Source of the DNA: Pseudomonadota bacterium
GTDB taxonomy: Bacteria > Pseudomonadota > Alphaproteobacteria > Rhizobiales > Aestuariivirgaceae
Length of the DNA stretch: 58,868 nucleotides
Direction: 5' to 3'
Assembly (NCBI GenBank): GCA_963205315.1
Contig: CAUJIO010000094.1
Span: 1-58,868, forward strand
Part shown: positions 43,947-53,418 of the stretch, piece after piece
How the letters are laid out: every line of letters starts with the position of its first letter
Numbering within the stretch: position 1 is the stretch's first letter
Made by a program: the position numbers and the translations under genes
Notes under the pieces: generated by a model
What the model saw: the letters and a program-made list of their open reading frames with translations, nothing else
Databases searched by the model: none
What the model was told of the DNA's origin: nothing

Positions 43947-44120
43947 CTATTTCGCCAGAGGAATCTGGGTGATTTCCATCACGCCCCAGAGAATGTAGAT
44001 GACCGTCGGTATGACGACCCCCAGGAACAGCAACAGAAACGGGTTGTCGAGAAGCCGTTGCATAAAGGGAATTCGTTCTGGTGGCGCGACTGCGGTTTCC
44101 GGCTGCGGATCCTGTGCCAT
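43947..44120 (-). CDS. 57-residue membrane subunit of the oxidase-like enzyme
   Basis: Starts at ATG 44120 with GGGAGG upstream; first gene of the operon. A cytoplasmic N-terminal segment (MAQDPQPETAVAPPERIPFM) and one span (NPFLLLFLGVVIPTVIYILWGVMEI). It is 9 bases before subunit II and resembles small single-span accessory subunits of heme-copper enzymes. The frame is open upstream, but no better start exists. Confidence 0.75.
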   Translation of the reverse strand: MAQDPQPETAVAPPERIPFMQRLLDNPFLLLFLGVVIPTVIYILWGVMEITQIPLAK

Positions 44121-44178
44121 AAAGCCCTCCCAAGCTATTACGAACTGGGATTTAGTTCCCGCGAGGGCCGGACTGTCC

Positions 44179-44192
44179 TTGATATAAATCAA
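44179..44192. promoter_or_regulatory. FNR/NnrR/FixK-type box upstream of the NO-reductase operon
   Basis: TTGAT-ATAA-ATCAA is a perfect match to the CRP/FNR-superfamily consensus (TTGATnnnnATCAA), centred about 65 bases upstream of the first start codon. This predicts activation by low oxygen or NO via FNR, FixK, DNR or NnrR, in addition to any NsrR control. Confidence 0.75.
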
Positions 44193-44992
44193 GTTGAACC
44201 CTCAATCTCCCCATTCGAGGCGTTTTTCGACAGAGAAGCGAGCCACTTATCCGTACACTGACCGCCTTGTGCCGACAGTCATGAACCGACATTGAGATCG
44301 CGTGCGGTCATCGCCTTCCAGTCTGCTCGGAGAATCAGGCACCACACGATACTTGCCCTTCTGCATCATCATTTCAGGTTCAGGTTGTCCGGCGGATCCC
44401 GGACAATCCCCCCTTGCGCTATGGCGCACCGAGGACTTTCCACAACGTGAAACGGTAGAACTCCCGGATGGCACCTAGACGTTGGATCCGGCAAGCGCGG
44501 GCGTGAACAAACTTGACGATCACCCGCGACAGTTGGTTACATTGATGCAAGTGAACGACAGGCGTTTCGTATCGTAGCCAGCGTCTCCTTCCCAAAATGA
44601 TATGCTGGTCCATTGGCGGCTGGCCCGCAACCCGGGCTGGTCGCCGAAGGTTGCCAATTTGCAGGCCTCGCCTCATCCAATGCACGCTCTCCCAGACCAC
44701 ACTGCGCCGTAGCGAGTCCGGCGCGGAAGTGTGGCCCAGCGTTGTGACAGCGGACAACCCACATCCCACGTCGCGTTCCTTGAAGGCCACCTGCAACTGG
44801 CAATGTTCTCATGGACAGAGACTCGAACCCAGACCAGGCGAAACCATAAAGTCCGGTCAAGGTCCGGATCAACTTAGGTCCGCACACGCCGATGATGGCC
44901 AATCGGACCCGCATCTGCTAAACTTATCAAGTTCGCCGCAGTGCTATTGAATAAATCCTGACCGTCCCTCAACCAGAAGGGACACCGTCAAG
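44193..44992. other. Gene-free gap
   Basis: 800 bp without a credible gene. Short open frames on both strands (for example 44419-44796 minus) have no ribosome site and no recognisable motif. One perfect inverted repeat lies at 44385-44406. The region could be remnant or regulatory DNA. Confidence 0.5.
44385..44406. repeat. Perfect inverted repeat TTGTCCGG / CCGGACAA
   Basis: 8-bp arms around a 6-base centre inside the gene-free gap. It could be an operator or hairpin; nothing nearby assigns it. Confidence 0.45.
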
Positions 44993-45784
44993 ATGACAAT
45001 TCCTGGAGATTGCCACGGACTTCTCACAGACATGCCTCCTGGCTTACGAATCCGGCCTGCGCTGGCCTTGCTCGCGGCAGCAATCCTGTCCTTTGTTGCA
45101 TATGCGATTGGAGGACCGGGATCGGCCACCGCTCACGAAGTGACTTTGCGGGTCATGACTCAAAACATGTACCAAGGCACAAACTTTGAGGAGCTATTCG
45201 CTGCGACGACGCCGCTTGAATTCGTGACCGGCGTTACCGCGAGCTACCAGGAAGTTCTTGCCAGCAAACCCGCCGAACGAGCCGCAGCCGTCGCCCGCAC
45301 GATTGCCAGGGAACGACCCGACGTCGTCGCCGTGCTCGAAGCAACAATCCTTCGTACTGGCCAAGCGCCTGCAACCGATGTGGCGTCAGATCAGCTTCAG
45401 GCCCTGCTCGCCGAGTTGCGGCGCCTTGGGCTGCACTATGAAACAGTTGCGATGCTGCCTGGCACCGATTCCGAAGCGCCCACACTCCTCGGCTTCGACG
45501 TCCGGCTCACCGATCGTACCCACATCATCGCGCGGGCCGATCTTGCCGGACCGCGGCTGCGGACCTCGAACATGCAGGTTCAGGACTATCTCGTGAACAG
45601 TGTGATCAATTTCCCGGTTGGCCCGCCGGCAATCAGCAAGGCCGGCTGGGCGGCGGTGGATGTCACTGTTTCCGGCCACACATTGCGCTTCGCAGACACG
45701 CATCTCGAAGTGATTCCACCATTCACGGTGCAGAGGGCGCAGGCCGCCGTGGCGACTGCGATCAGTTCGCGCCCATTTCGCTAG
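44993..45784 (+). pseudogene. Truncated endonuclease/exonuclease/phosphatase-family gene
   Basis: 263-residue ORF whose first ~255 residues are a normal secreted EEP-fold start: a hydrophobic leader, then VMTQNMYQGTNFEE, ERPDVVAVLEATILRT, RFADTHLEV and QRAQAAVATA. The family continues with Asp/His catalytic motifs (D-x-N and SDH) for another ~80 residues, which are absent. The last residues, SSRPFR, are read from the antisense of the neighbouring binding-protein gene, so the gene was cut off by a rearrangement near 45760. Probably non-functional. Confidence 0.8.
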
Positions 45785-46865
45785 CCCAGGTCTCTGCCAC
45801 GACAGCTTTGGCCGCCCCCTGCTCTTCAAGCGTCGGGAAAACCGCTTTGGCATCGTTTTCAGCCGGGGGCAGTTTCGCCATCATGTCGGCCGGAATTGCG
45901 CCACGCGCGACCATGTCGTTGAAGCGGATCGGATGACAGTAGCCCGAGAGCCAGCCAAGCTGACCTTCGTCAGAGTAGAGGTATTCCATCCAGAGCTTGG
46001 CCGCATTCGGGTGCGGAGCATAGGCAGAGATTGCCTGCACATAGACGCCCGCGATCACCCCGTCGGACGGAATAGCCACGTCCATCGGCGGATTGCCCGC
46101 CAACTTGTCGCGCATCGCCAGCACGTTGTAATCCCAATCAAACATGATCGGCGTGGTGCCTTGCGCAAAGTTCTGCGACGAGCCGCCCTCGTCGACGAAG
46201 TTGCCGCTGGCCTTCAAAGCCTTCAGATAGGCGATGCCAGCCGTTGCCGCATCCTTGCCACCCGTGCCGCCATTCGCCAGACCTGCAGCGTAAACCGACA
46301 TCATTGAGGAATTGCCAGTGCGCGGGTCACCCGGAATGGCAACCATGTTGGCAAACTTCGGATCCTTCAGATCGGCAAAGTTCGTGGGCGAAGCCTCGGC
46401 AACGACATCCTTGTTCACGGCCATGGCAAGTACGCCATAGTAGTCGCCATACCAGTAGCCTTCGCTGTCCTTGGCAGAATCGGGAAACGAATCCCAGGTC
46501 GAAACCTTGTAGGGCTGGATCAGGCCTTCAGCCTTTGCTGCGGGTCCGAATGACAGGCCAACGTCGATAACGTCGGGCGCCTGCGGGCCAGTGTTATCCT
46601 TGTTGGCCTTGATGGCCTCGATCTCGTCACCCGAACCGGCGTTCGGGTTCAGCTCGTTGACGTCGATGCCATACTTCGCCTTGAAGCCTGCGATCACAGC
46701 GCCGTAATTGCACTAGTCATGCGGCAGCGCGATCGTCGTCAGTTTGCCTTCCGCCTTGGCAGCAGCGACCAGCGCGTCCAGTTCTGCGGCCTGTGCCTGG
46801 GCGATTCCCGTGGCCAGAGCAATGGCTGTTGTCAGAGACAGTGCCGAATGAGTTCTTGATGTCAT
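45762..46865 (-). pseudogene. ABC substrate-binding protein with in-frame amber codon
   Basis: Frame of 367 codons starting at ATG 46865: signal peptide (ALSLTTAIALATGIAQAQA), ELDALVAAAKAEGKLTTIALPHD, then TAG at 46713-46715 (codon 51), then CNYGAVIAGFKAKYGIDVNELNPNAGS and an otherwise complete periplasmic binding protein (TTPIMFDWDYNVLAM, GYCHPIRFNDM). The family normally has PHDW-CNYG there, so TAG replaces the Trp codon TGG by one base change. No permease or ATPase genes are adjacent. Either a recent pseudogene or a gene needing suppression. Confidence 0.85.
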
Positions 46866-47291
46866 GGAATGTTCCTATCTTGCTGACCGGCTTTTTTCCG
46901 GACAGTGAGCAGGTGGCTAGACTCGGCGAACCGCCCTGGCGAAATGGGCGCCGATTTCCAGTTCGCACCCAATCCGCATGCTGCCGTACCCCTACCGGAG
47001 GACTTTCGGCTGCGCGGTACCTATTTCGAAACGAAATTCGACGGCACCGGGTACAGCGTCGCACCGGCGACGAAGTAAATGACGGATTACGTATGGCAAA
47101 TAGCATCTCGGCAACCGGACCACCAAAACCGGCGTAAGAGACTTTGACCTCAGATAAGCCCGCGAAGCCGCACTAAATGCTTCCCTGCAGGCCACAAAAT
47201 GATGCGCAATCTGTGTAAGCCGCGGAATTGTGGGCGACAATTCCCACCTCGACCGGAAACTCATTTTATGCAGCTATATCAATGAGTTATA
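46866..47291. other. Intergenic region upstream of the broken binding-protein gene
   Basis: 425 bp with no credible gene. It holds a perfect 8-bp inverted repeat GGAATTGT / ACAATTCC (47224-47244), about 48 bases downstream of the minus-strand tRNA-Ser gene, which might serve as its terminator although no T-tract follows. Confidence 0.45.
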
Positions 47292-47383
47292 TGGCGGAGA
47301 CGGAGGGATTCGAACCCTCGATACACCTTACAGCGTATGACGATTTAGCAAACCGTTGCCTTCAGCCACTCGGCCACGTCTCC
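47292..47383 (-). tRNA. tRNA-Ser (anticodon GCT)
   Basis: On the minus strand the sequence starts GGAGACGTGGCCGAGTGG and ends with the T-arm GGTTCGAATCC, acceptor CGTCTCC, discriminator G and encoded CCA. The anticodon loop reads TTTGCTAAA, giving GCT for AGC/AGU codons. A long variable arm (class II, ~92 nt) fits tRNA-Ser. Confidence 0.95.
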
Positions 47384-47443
47384 GACGAACGGGCTTTTGC
47401 CGCGATTTGGGCGGCGATGCAAGCCCGCTGTCGGACCCGAGGG

Positions 47444-47644
47444 TCAGGTTTTTCCCGCCGGTGGGAATTCCTTCAACAGGCGCTGTTCCAACTCCAGCAG
47501 ATCGGCCGGCAGCGCCTGATTGGTGGCGCGCAACGTGTTCAGCTCCTGATGAATCTGCTCATAGAGTTCGTGCAGGTCTTCCGGCGGATTGGTCAACTGC
47601 CCCAGCAGCATGCCGATCTGGGCCTTAAGTTCTTCAAATGCCAT
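47444..47644 (-). CDS. Small conserved helical protein, unknown function
   Basis: 66 residues, MAFEELKAQIGMLLGQL then NPPEDLHELYEQIHQELNTLRATNQALP, with heptad-like Leu spacing that suggests a short coiled coil. No signal peptide or membrane span. It lies upstream of the tRNA-Ser gene on the same strand and has the compact, charged make-up of a real cytoplasmic protein. I do not recognise a named family. Confidence 0.65.
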   Translation of the reverse strand: MAFEELKAQIGMLLGQLTNPPEDLHELYEQIHQELNTLRATNQALPADLLELEQRLLKEFPPAGKT

Positions 47645-47707
47645 GTCGTTCAGGGCCTTTCTGCTTCGCTCCTGTGCAGCATAGGCCGACTTGCAACGCG
47701 GCGCCAG

Positions 47708-47724
47708 TTTAGAGCAGTTCTAAA
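47708..47724. promoter_or_regulatory. Irr-type iron box with adjacent promoter
   Basis: TTTAGAGCAGTTCTAAA is a 17-bp palindrome with TTTAGA / TCTAAA arms, matching the ICE motif bound by the alphaproteobacterial iron regulator Irr. A promoter-like TTGACA lies at 47749-47754, with CATACA 17 bases on. It lies about 85 bases before an iron-type binding-protein gene. Confidence 0.65.
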
Positions 47725-47809
47725 GCCGAGTATTTTAGTCGGTTTTTCTTGACAAGCATTTTGGCTGCCAGCATACAGGGCTTCATCACGCCACGGCACT
47801 CACGAGGAT

Positions 47810-48844
47810 ATGATGTCGATCAGCCGCCGCAGTTTGCTCACCGCCGCCACATCGCTGGCCGTTCTGGCCATCAGCCAGCCGGCCCGCGCCGCAGGCGAGG
47901 TCAATGTCTATACCTACCGGCAGCCGTCGTTGATCGATCCGCTGTTCAAGCAATTCACGGCCAAGACCGGCATTGCCGTCCGCGCCGTCTTTGCCGACAA
48001 CGGGCTGGTGGAGCGGCTGGCCCAGGAGGGCCGCAACAGTCCCGCGGACCTGCTGTTGACAGCGGACGTCGGTCGTCTTGTCGAAGCCGCCGGCCGCGAC
48101 CTCGGCCAGCCGGTTACATCTCCGGCCATCCTCGACAAGATACCGGCCAACCTTCGCGATCCGGGCAACATGTGGTTCGGCCTCACCATGCGGGCTCGCG
48201 TCGTCTATGCATCCGTCGAGCGCGCCAAAATCGACGCCATCACCTATGAAGAACTGGCGGACCCGAAATGGAAGGGCAAGATCTGCCTGAGGCCTGGCAA
48301 TCATCCCTACAATCTCGGGCTCATTGCCGCCATGATCGCCCACAAGGGCGAGGATGGTGCGCGTGCCTGGCTCAAGGGCCTGAAGGACAATCTGGCGATC
48401 AAGCCATCGGGCAATGACCGCAGCCAGGCCAAAAGCGTGTTTGCCGGCGAGTGCGACCTGGCCATCGCCAACACCTATTACATGGGCAAGATGCTGACGA
48501 ATGACGAAGAACCGGAGCAGAAGGACTGGGCCAAAGCCGTGAAGATCGTGTTCCCGTCTTCGCCCGAGTTCGGGACGCATGTGAACATCTCCGGCATGCT
48601 GCTGACCCGGAATGCGCCCAACAAGGACAATGCCCTCAAGCTGATGGAATTCCTGGCGAGCGACGAGGCCCAGCGCCTCTATGCTGACGGCAATTTCGAG
48701 TACCCGGTCAATCCCGCGGTGGCGGCCTCGGACATCGTCAAGTCATGGGGCAGCTTCACGCCGGACACGTTGAACGTGGCAGAAATCGCCAAGCTGGAAC
48801 CGGCGGCCGCCAAGCTGGTGGACGAAGTGGAGTTCAACGACTGA
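47810..48844 (+). CDS. Iron(III)-type ABC substrate-binding protein (FbpA/FutA-like)
   Basis: 344 residues with a Tat-type leader (ISRRSLLTAATSLAVLA, cleavage near ARA-A). Seen: VNVYTYRQPSLIDPLFKQFTAKTGI, DLLLTADVGRLVEAAGRDL, CLRPGNHPYNLGLIAAMIAH, ANTYYMGKML and GTHVNISGMLLTRNAPN. The YTYR and NTYY Tyr residues fit Fe(III) coordination in this family. The start may be either ATG 47810 or 47813. No permease or ATPase follows, so partners are elsewhere. The Irr-type box upstream predicts iron control. Confidence 0.9.
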   Translation: MMSISRRSLLTAATSLAVLAISQPARAAGEVNVYTYRQPSLIDPLFKQFTAKTGIAVRAVFADNGLVERLAQEGRNSPADLLLTADVGRLVEAAGRDLGQPVTSPAILDKIPANLRDPGNMWFGLTMRARVVYASVERAKIDAITYEELADPKWKGKICLRPGNHPYNLGLIAAMIAHKGEDGARAWLKGLKDNLAIKPSGNDRSQAKSVFAGECDLAIANTYYMGKMLTNDEEPEQKDWAKAVKIVFPSSPEFGTHVNISGMLLTRNAPNKDNALKLMEFLASDEAQRLYADGNFEYPVNPAVAASDIVKSWGSFTPDTLNVAEIAKLEPAAAKLVDEVEFND

Positions 48845-48953
48845 GGCGCATGCGGCATGACGGCCACAACAGCGGCCCGATCCCGCTGGGTTTACGAATT
48901 CTTGGTGGCTTTCTGCCCAAACAGGCCTATATTCAGGGTTCGGAGATTAACCC

Positions 48954-49232
48954 ATGCGCCTTCTTGCTGTCCTTCTCGCCACCGTTGCCCTGACTCAGGC
49001 TGCACCGGCCTATGCCTATGAGAATTTCATTCCCATGGGCCACAATTATTCGCCTGATGATCCGGAATTGCCGGAATTCAACAGCGAGCAGGACCGCGTC
49101 AACGCGCAAGTCGATATCTACGAGACGGAGATCTACGGGCGCCAGCGCCGGGCAAAGGTGTTCTCGAGCAATCTCGATCACTTCAGCAACAACCATGAGA
49201 TCTCCAGCAGCAGAGATTTCATCGACTACTGA
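48954..49232 (+). CDS. Small secreted protein, unknown function
   Basis: 92 residues with a clear Sec signal peptide (MRLLAVLLATVALTQAAPAYA, cleavage near AYA-Y). The acidic mature part has PDDPELPEFNSEQDRVNAQVDIYETEIYGRQRR, as in small periplasmic proteins conserved in Hyphomicrobiales. The function is not recognised. It lies about 110 bases downstream of the iron-binding-protein gene. Confidence 0.65.
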   Translation: MRLLAVLLATVALTQAAPAYAYENFIPMGHNYSPDDPELPEFNSEQDRVNAQVDIYETEIYGRQRRAKVFSSNLDHFSNNHEISSSRDFIDY

Positions 49233-49255
49233 ACCTCAGCGGCCTGACCGCCTCA

Positions 49256-49525
49256 TTAATGCAGGGTCAGCCAGGCCCGGGCTTGGCGTTGAGCTTCCGC
49301 AACCTGGCTTGCCGTCATTTCGAGCGCCAGTTCGCGGCGATATGACCTCGCGTCTTCGCTGCCCTTCATCGCCGCAAGATTGAACCACTTGTGAGCGGTC
49401 ACATAATCCTGCAGGACATCGCGGCCGATGCAATACATCATGCCGAGTTCAAACAGAATATCCGCCGTCGCCACGTTCGGCGTGATCTCTGCAAATCCGG
49501 GTTCCCCCATCGAAATACGTGCCAT
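49256..49525 (-). CDS. SEL1-like repeat protein
   Basis: 89 residues with one Sel1/TPR-like unit: LFELGMMYCIGRDVLQDYVTAHKWFNLAAMKGSEDAR (about 22-58). ATG 49525 has GGGGA nearby; a longer upstream frame lacks a convincing start. Small single-unit Sel1 proteins are common in alphaproteobacteria; they mediate protein contacts, and the partner here is unknown. Confidence 0.75.
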   Translation of the reverse strand: MARISMGEPGFAEITPNVATADILFELGMMYCIGRDVLQDYVTAHKWFNLAAMKGSEDARSYRRELALEMTASQVAEAQRQARAWLTLH

Positions 49526-49802
49526 TTGACATCCCCTGATGATCTGGTTGCCGGCTGGCCAGGGTCCCACCCCTTCGCCAATACGGATGTTCCGCCGCAC
49601 TTGCCGTGTCTTGCTGAACATGAGCAGATATTGGGCCCACCGCCGAAATGGCGCGTTAAAGGGCAGGCTTAAGCGCGTGTGTAGAGGCGTGGTGACCGAA
49701 GTGTTGCGCTTCGAACAGTTTTAATAAAATCAATGATTTATGATGGTGTTTGCAAGCAATTTACCAAGCCCTGTTCATCGCTGATTCACCAGACCCGGCA
49801 AA

Positions 49803-50804
49803 TCACGGCTTGAGCGGCACGGCGATTTTCAAGGTGACGGGGAAATGATCCGAACCGGCAGGCTCGCCGATCCTCTGGCTCTCGGTGGGGATGATGCCTG
49901 ACGAGACAAAGATGTGATCGATCGCCATCTGCGGCAGGCCGACGTGGCTCGGCCAGCTCGGCAGGCTGGTCAGGCGCCGGAGATTGGCGCGCTGCTCGAC
50001 CACCTCGACAATCCGCGAGAATGGCGTCGCATTGAAATCGCCCATCACCAGCTTGCGGCCCGGTGTGTTCTCGATCAGCTGGGCAATGACGTTGACTTGC
50101 CGGAACTGGGCGCGCGAGTGAGGGAAGCGGATGGTGTGGATGCCAAACACAGTCAGCCCGCCGGCCTCGGGACCCAGTTTGGCACGAATATAGGGGGCGC
50201 CCTCCCAGAGGGCGCGGGCATCGCTTTCAATCACCGGAAACTTCGACAGAACGACGAGGTTGCAGTAGTCGACCTTGTAACAATCGGCCTGATAGGGGTA
50301 GCGGTCCTTGAGTTCCGCCATGATCCGGCGTTTCTTGGGGCCCATCTCCAGCAAGGTGATGACATCGGCATCAAGCCTTGCGACCTCGGCCTTCACGGCA
50401 TCAATATTTTCATTATCATACAGCGTATTGTAGCTCGCGACCCTGATCTCCTGCATGCCCTCTGCGGGAGTTGCCAGCGTCTGGGGCGCCTCACTCGCAA
50501 GATGCGGCCAGGTGCCAATGCCGATCACTCCCACGACGATGAGGATAAAGGCCGCCAGCAATTTGGCGCGCGGCATGAACAAGCCAACGAGGAAGGCCAG
50601 CGCCACCACTGCGAACTGCAGCGTGAACTGCGAGAACACATCGAAAGCCACCCACAGCTGACCGAGCCGCGAGCCCACCAGGCCACACAGTCCGATCAGC
50701 ACACCGAGCTGGCACTCAAGTCCGCCTGTTGGCCGGCGCTTCTTGCGCACGGCACCGCCGGGCTGCAGCGTGGCTTGCGCCTTGTCGACAGCCGGTTGGT
50801 TCAC
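49803..50804 (-). CDS. Membrane-anchored endonuclease/exonuclease/phosphatase-family protein
   Basis: 333 residues. The N-terminal part (about 30-110) has three membrane spans (GVLIGLCGLVGSRLGQLWVAF, VVALAFLVGLFMPRA, AAFILIVVGVIGIGTW), followed by an extracytoplasmic EEP domain: IRVASYNTLYDNENIDAVKAEV, ITLLEMGPKK, GIHTIRFP, MGDFNATPFSRI (D-x-N) and GSDHFPVTLK (SDH). This is a complete member of the superfamily, unlike the truncated relative at 44993. Possible activities are phosphodiesterase or nuclease; the substrate is unknown. Confidence 0.88.
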   Translation of the reverse strand: MNQPAVDKAQATLQPGGAVRKKRRPTGGLECQLGVLIGLCGLVGSRLGQLWVAFDVFSQFTLQFAVVALAFLVGLFMPRAKLLAAFILIVVGVIGIGTWPHLASEAPQTLATPAEGMQEIRVASYNTLYDNENIDAVKAEVARLDADVITLLEMGPKKRRIMAELKDRYPYQADCYKVDYCNLVVLSKFPVIESDARALWEGAPYIRAKLGPEAGGLTVFGIHTIRFPHSRAQFRQVNVIAQLIENTPGRKLVMGDFNATPFSRIVEVVEQRANLRRLTSLPSWPSHVGLPQMAIDHIFVSSGIIPTESQRIGEPAGSDHFPVTLKIAVPLKP

Positions 50805-50819
50805 GGTGCCCTCGGGTAA

Positions 50820-51629
50820 TTACAGGAGTCTGCTCTCCATCGGCAGGATCTGTTCGGGTGTACCAAAGCCGGGAAGCGCCTCAAAGCGTTTCTTCCAGGC
50901 TGAGACGCCGGGATATGGCGTCAGATCGATATTGGCTTCGGCGGCATAGCGCAGCACGCCGTATATGCCGATATCGGCGATGGTCGGCTTCTTTGCCGCA
51001 ATCCATTCGCTCTTGGCGAGCTCGTTTTCCAGCATGGCCAAGGCCGCCTTGGCTTCGGTATCGTACATGACGCGGACTTCGTCGCCGAACTGGCGCAAGC
51101 CGCGGGCACGTGCCCGCAACCGGTAGATCGGAACCGCCAACTTGTCCCACTGCCAGAACAGCCATTCGCGGATGCGGTTGCGCTCGAATTCCGTCTTGCC
51201 GTCGAACTTCTTCAGCGCTTCCGCAAGATGTTCGAGAATGGCCGCAGATTGCACGTAATAGGTCTGGCCATCACGCAGCGACGGCACCTGCCCGTAGCGG
51301 TTCTTGACGAGATAGTCAGGTTGCTTGTGTTGCCCTTCGCGCAGGTTCACGTGGAAATACGAGAACGGGTGCTTGCTGAGGCTGAGCATCAGAGCCGCAG
51401 TGTAAGTGGGTCCCGACCCCAGCATGCCGTAGAGGGTGAAGCGCTGCTTGTCGCCACCGCCAGATGCCGCTGCGGCTGCAGGCTTCTTGGCCGCCGGTGC
51501 CGGCTTTTTGGCTGCTGGAACCGGCTTCTTTGGTGCCGGCTTGGCCTTTGCGGCTGGTTTCTTTGCCGCCGGCTTTGCCGGCTTCTTGGCTGACGTCTTC
51601 TTCGCAGCCTTCTTGGCTGTCTTTGCCAT
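50820..51629 (-). CDS. Glutathione S-transferase-family protein with histone-H1-like tail
   Basis: 269 residues. The first ~65 are almost only K, A, P (MAKTAKKAAKKTSAKKPAKP...), a histone-H1-like basic tail. The rest is a GST-fold protein: FTLYGMLGSGPTYTAALMLSLSKHPF (thioredoxin-like start), PDYLVKNRYGQVPSLRDGQ with cis-Pro, then the helical domain (LFWQWDKLAVPIYRL, KKPTIADIGIYGVLRYA). ATG 51629 has GGGGGGA upstream. The tail suggests nucleic-acid binding or self-association; the substrate is unknown. Confidence 0.85.
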   Translation of the reverse strand: MAKTAKKAAKKTSAKKPAKPAAKKPAAKAKPAPKKPVPAAKKPAPAAKKPAAAAASGGGDKQRFTLYGMLGSGPTYTAALMLSLSKHPFSYFHVNLREGQHKQPDYLVKNRYGQVPSLRDGQTYYVQSAAILEHLAEALKKFDGKTEFERNRIREWLFWQWDKLAVPIYRLRARARGLRQFGDEVRVMYDTEAKAALAMLENELAKSEWIAAKKPTIADIGIYGVLRYAAEANIDLTPYPGVSAWKKRFEALPGFGTPEQILPMESRLL

Positions 51630-51804
51630 TTTCGGTCCCCCCACCCGGCCCCACGACCGGTCAAAAAGCTCAGGGTACGGACTATAGCGGAGTTTGACCG
51701 GAAAGGAAAATCCAAACCAAAGTCTTGATGGTATTGGTGAATTGAATGGCATTGGGCAATAGCGGCTGGCCTGCCAGACCGCGGCCTGCCTCATTTTCAC
51801 GAAA

Positions 51805-51835
51805 AATCCGGCTCACTTTCGAGTTGAGCCGGATT
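51805..51835 (-). terminator. Intrinsic terminator of the gatB transcription unit
   Basis: Perfect 11-bp stem AATCCGGCTCA / TGAGCCGGATT with a 9-base loop, 57 bases after the gatB stop. On the minus strand the stem runs into TTTTTCG, a U-tract, so it terminates leftward transcription. Confidence 0.85.
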
Positions 51836-51891
51836 CTTCATCTTATTGAATATACGAGATAATGTTCAATCTACGGAACTTGGCCTGAAGT

Positions 51892-53373
51892 TCAGATCCC
51901 GAGTTTTTCCTTCAGCAGGTCGCTCACCGCCTGGGGGTTGGCCTTGCCGCCGGTGGACTTCATGACCTGTCCGACGAACCAGCCGAGCATGCTGGGCTTG
52001 GCCTTCACCTGCTCCACCTTGTCGGGGTTGCCGGCGATGATCTCATCCACCGCCTTGGCGATGGCACCAGTATCGGTCACCTGCTTGAGGCCGCGGGCTT
52101 CGACGATCTGGGCGGGGTCGCCACCCTCGGTCCAGACGATTTCGAACAGGTCCTTGGCGATCTTGCCGGAAATCGCACCGCTGACGATCAGGTCGACGAT
52201 ACCACCGATCTGGGCAGCGGAAACCGGTGAATTCTCGACGGTCTTGCCTTCCTTGTTCAAGCGGCCAAAGAGCTCGTTGATGACCCAGTTGGCGGCCTGC
52301 TTGCCGTCGCGGCCCTTTGCCACCTGTTCGAAGAAATCCGCCGAGGGGCGCTCGGACGTCAACACCGCAGCGTCATAGGCGGTCAGGCCATAGTCCTTGA
52401 TGAAGCGGGCAATCTTGTCGTCGGGCAATTCGGGCAGCGAGGCCTTGATGGCGCCGATCCAGGAATCCTCGATTTCCAGCGGCAGCAGATCCGGATCGGG
52501 GAAGTAGCGGTAGTCATGCGCTTCTTCCTTGGCCCGCATGGAGCGGGTCTCGCCCTTCCTCGCGTCGAAGAGGCGGGTTTCCTGATCAATCGAGCCGCCG
52601 TCTTCCAGAATGCCGATCTGGCGGCGGGCCTCGTACTCGATCGCCTGGCCCATGAAGCGGATGGAGTTGACGTTCTTGATCTCGCAGCGGGTGCCGAATT
52701 CCCCGCCCGGGCGGCGCACCGAGACGTTGACGTCGGCGCGAAGGCTCCCCTGCTCCATGTTGCCATCGCAGGTGCCCAGATAGCGCATGATCTGGCGCAG
52801 CTTGGTGACATAGGCCTTGGCCTCGTCGGCGGAGCGCATGTCGGGCTTGGAGACGATCTCCATCAGCGCGCAGCCGGAGCGGTTGAGATCGACAAAGCTC
52901 ATGGTCGGGTGCTGGTCATGCAGCGATTTGCCGGCGTCCTGCTCGAGATGCAGGCGTTCGATGCCGACTTCGACGGCACGGCCGTCGACATCGACATGCA
53001 CCGAGCCTTCGCCCACCACCGGCTGCTTGTACTGCGAGATCTGGTAGCCCTGCGGCAGGTCGGGATAGAAGTAGTTCTTGCGGTCGAAAACCGAGCGGTT
53101 GTTGATCTGGGCCTTGAGGCCAAGCCCCGTGCGAACCGCCTGCTCGACACAGAATTCATTGATCACCGGCAGCATGCCGGGCATCGCCGCATCGACCAGC
53201 GACACATGGTCATTGGGTTCGCCGCCGAACTCGGCCGAGGCGCCGGAGAACAGCTTGGACTTGGCCAGTACCTGGGCATGAACCTCAAGGCCGAGGACGA
53301 TTTCCCAATCGCCGGTCGCTCCCTTGATCCAGTCCTTCTTTTCAGCCACGCGCTTGGCGGATTCCATCATCAT
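51892..53373 (-). CDS. gatB: Asp/Glu-tRNA amidotransferase subunit B (GatB)
   Basis: 493 residues. GatB is the kinase/transamidation subunit of GatCAB, which converts Glu-tRNA(Gln) and Asp-tRNA(Asn) to the amidated forms. Seen: [74 protein letters not shown] and the C-terminal YqeY-like tail ([18 protein letters not shown]). Three successive ATGs could start it (53373, 53370, 53367). gatA and gatC are not in the window. Confidence 0.97.
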   Translation of the reverse strand: MMMESAKRVAEKKDWIKGATGDWEIVLGLEVHAQVLAKSKLFSGASAEFGGEPNDHVSLVDAAMPGMLPVINEFCVEQAVRTGLGLKAQINNRSVFDRKNYFYPDLPQGYQISQYKQPVVGEGSVHVDVDGRAVEVGIERLHLEQDAGKSLHDQHPTMSFVDLNRSGCALMEIVSKPDMRSADEAKAYVTKLRQIMRYLGTCDGNMEQGSLRADVNVSVRRPGGEFGTRCEIKNVNSIRFMGQAIEYEARRQIGILEDGGSIDQETRLFDARKGETRSMRAKEEAHDYRYFPDPDLLPLEIEDSWIGAIKASLPELPDDKIARFIKDYGLTAYDAAVLTSERPSADFFEQVAKGRDGKQAANWVINELFGRLNKEGKTVENSPVSAAQIGGIVDLIVSGAISGKIAKDLFEIVWTEGGDPAQIVEARGLKQVTDTGAIAKAVDEIIAGNPDKVEQVKAKPSMLGWFVGQVMKSTGGKANPQAVSDLLKEKLGI

Positions 53374-53418
53374 ATCACCTGTGATTTGGCGCCTTGGTAC
53401 TGGCTTGTGGCCCGGCGT

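Noticed and set aside
44419-44914. Overlapping open frames in the gene-free gap
   Set aside because: Frames on both strands overlap, lack ribosome sites and show no motif; treated as non-coding.
47292-47383. tRNA-Ser as a phage or island integration site
   Set aside because: No duplicated tRNA 3' end, integrase or mobile genes were seen near it.
51436-51687. Repetitive GCC/GGC-rich stretch as a possible tandem repeat or CRISPR-like array
   Set aside because: The period is irregular and explained by Lys/Ala/Pro codons of the GST-protein tail; there are no spacers or direct repeats.
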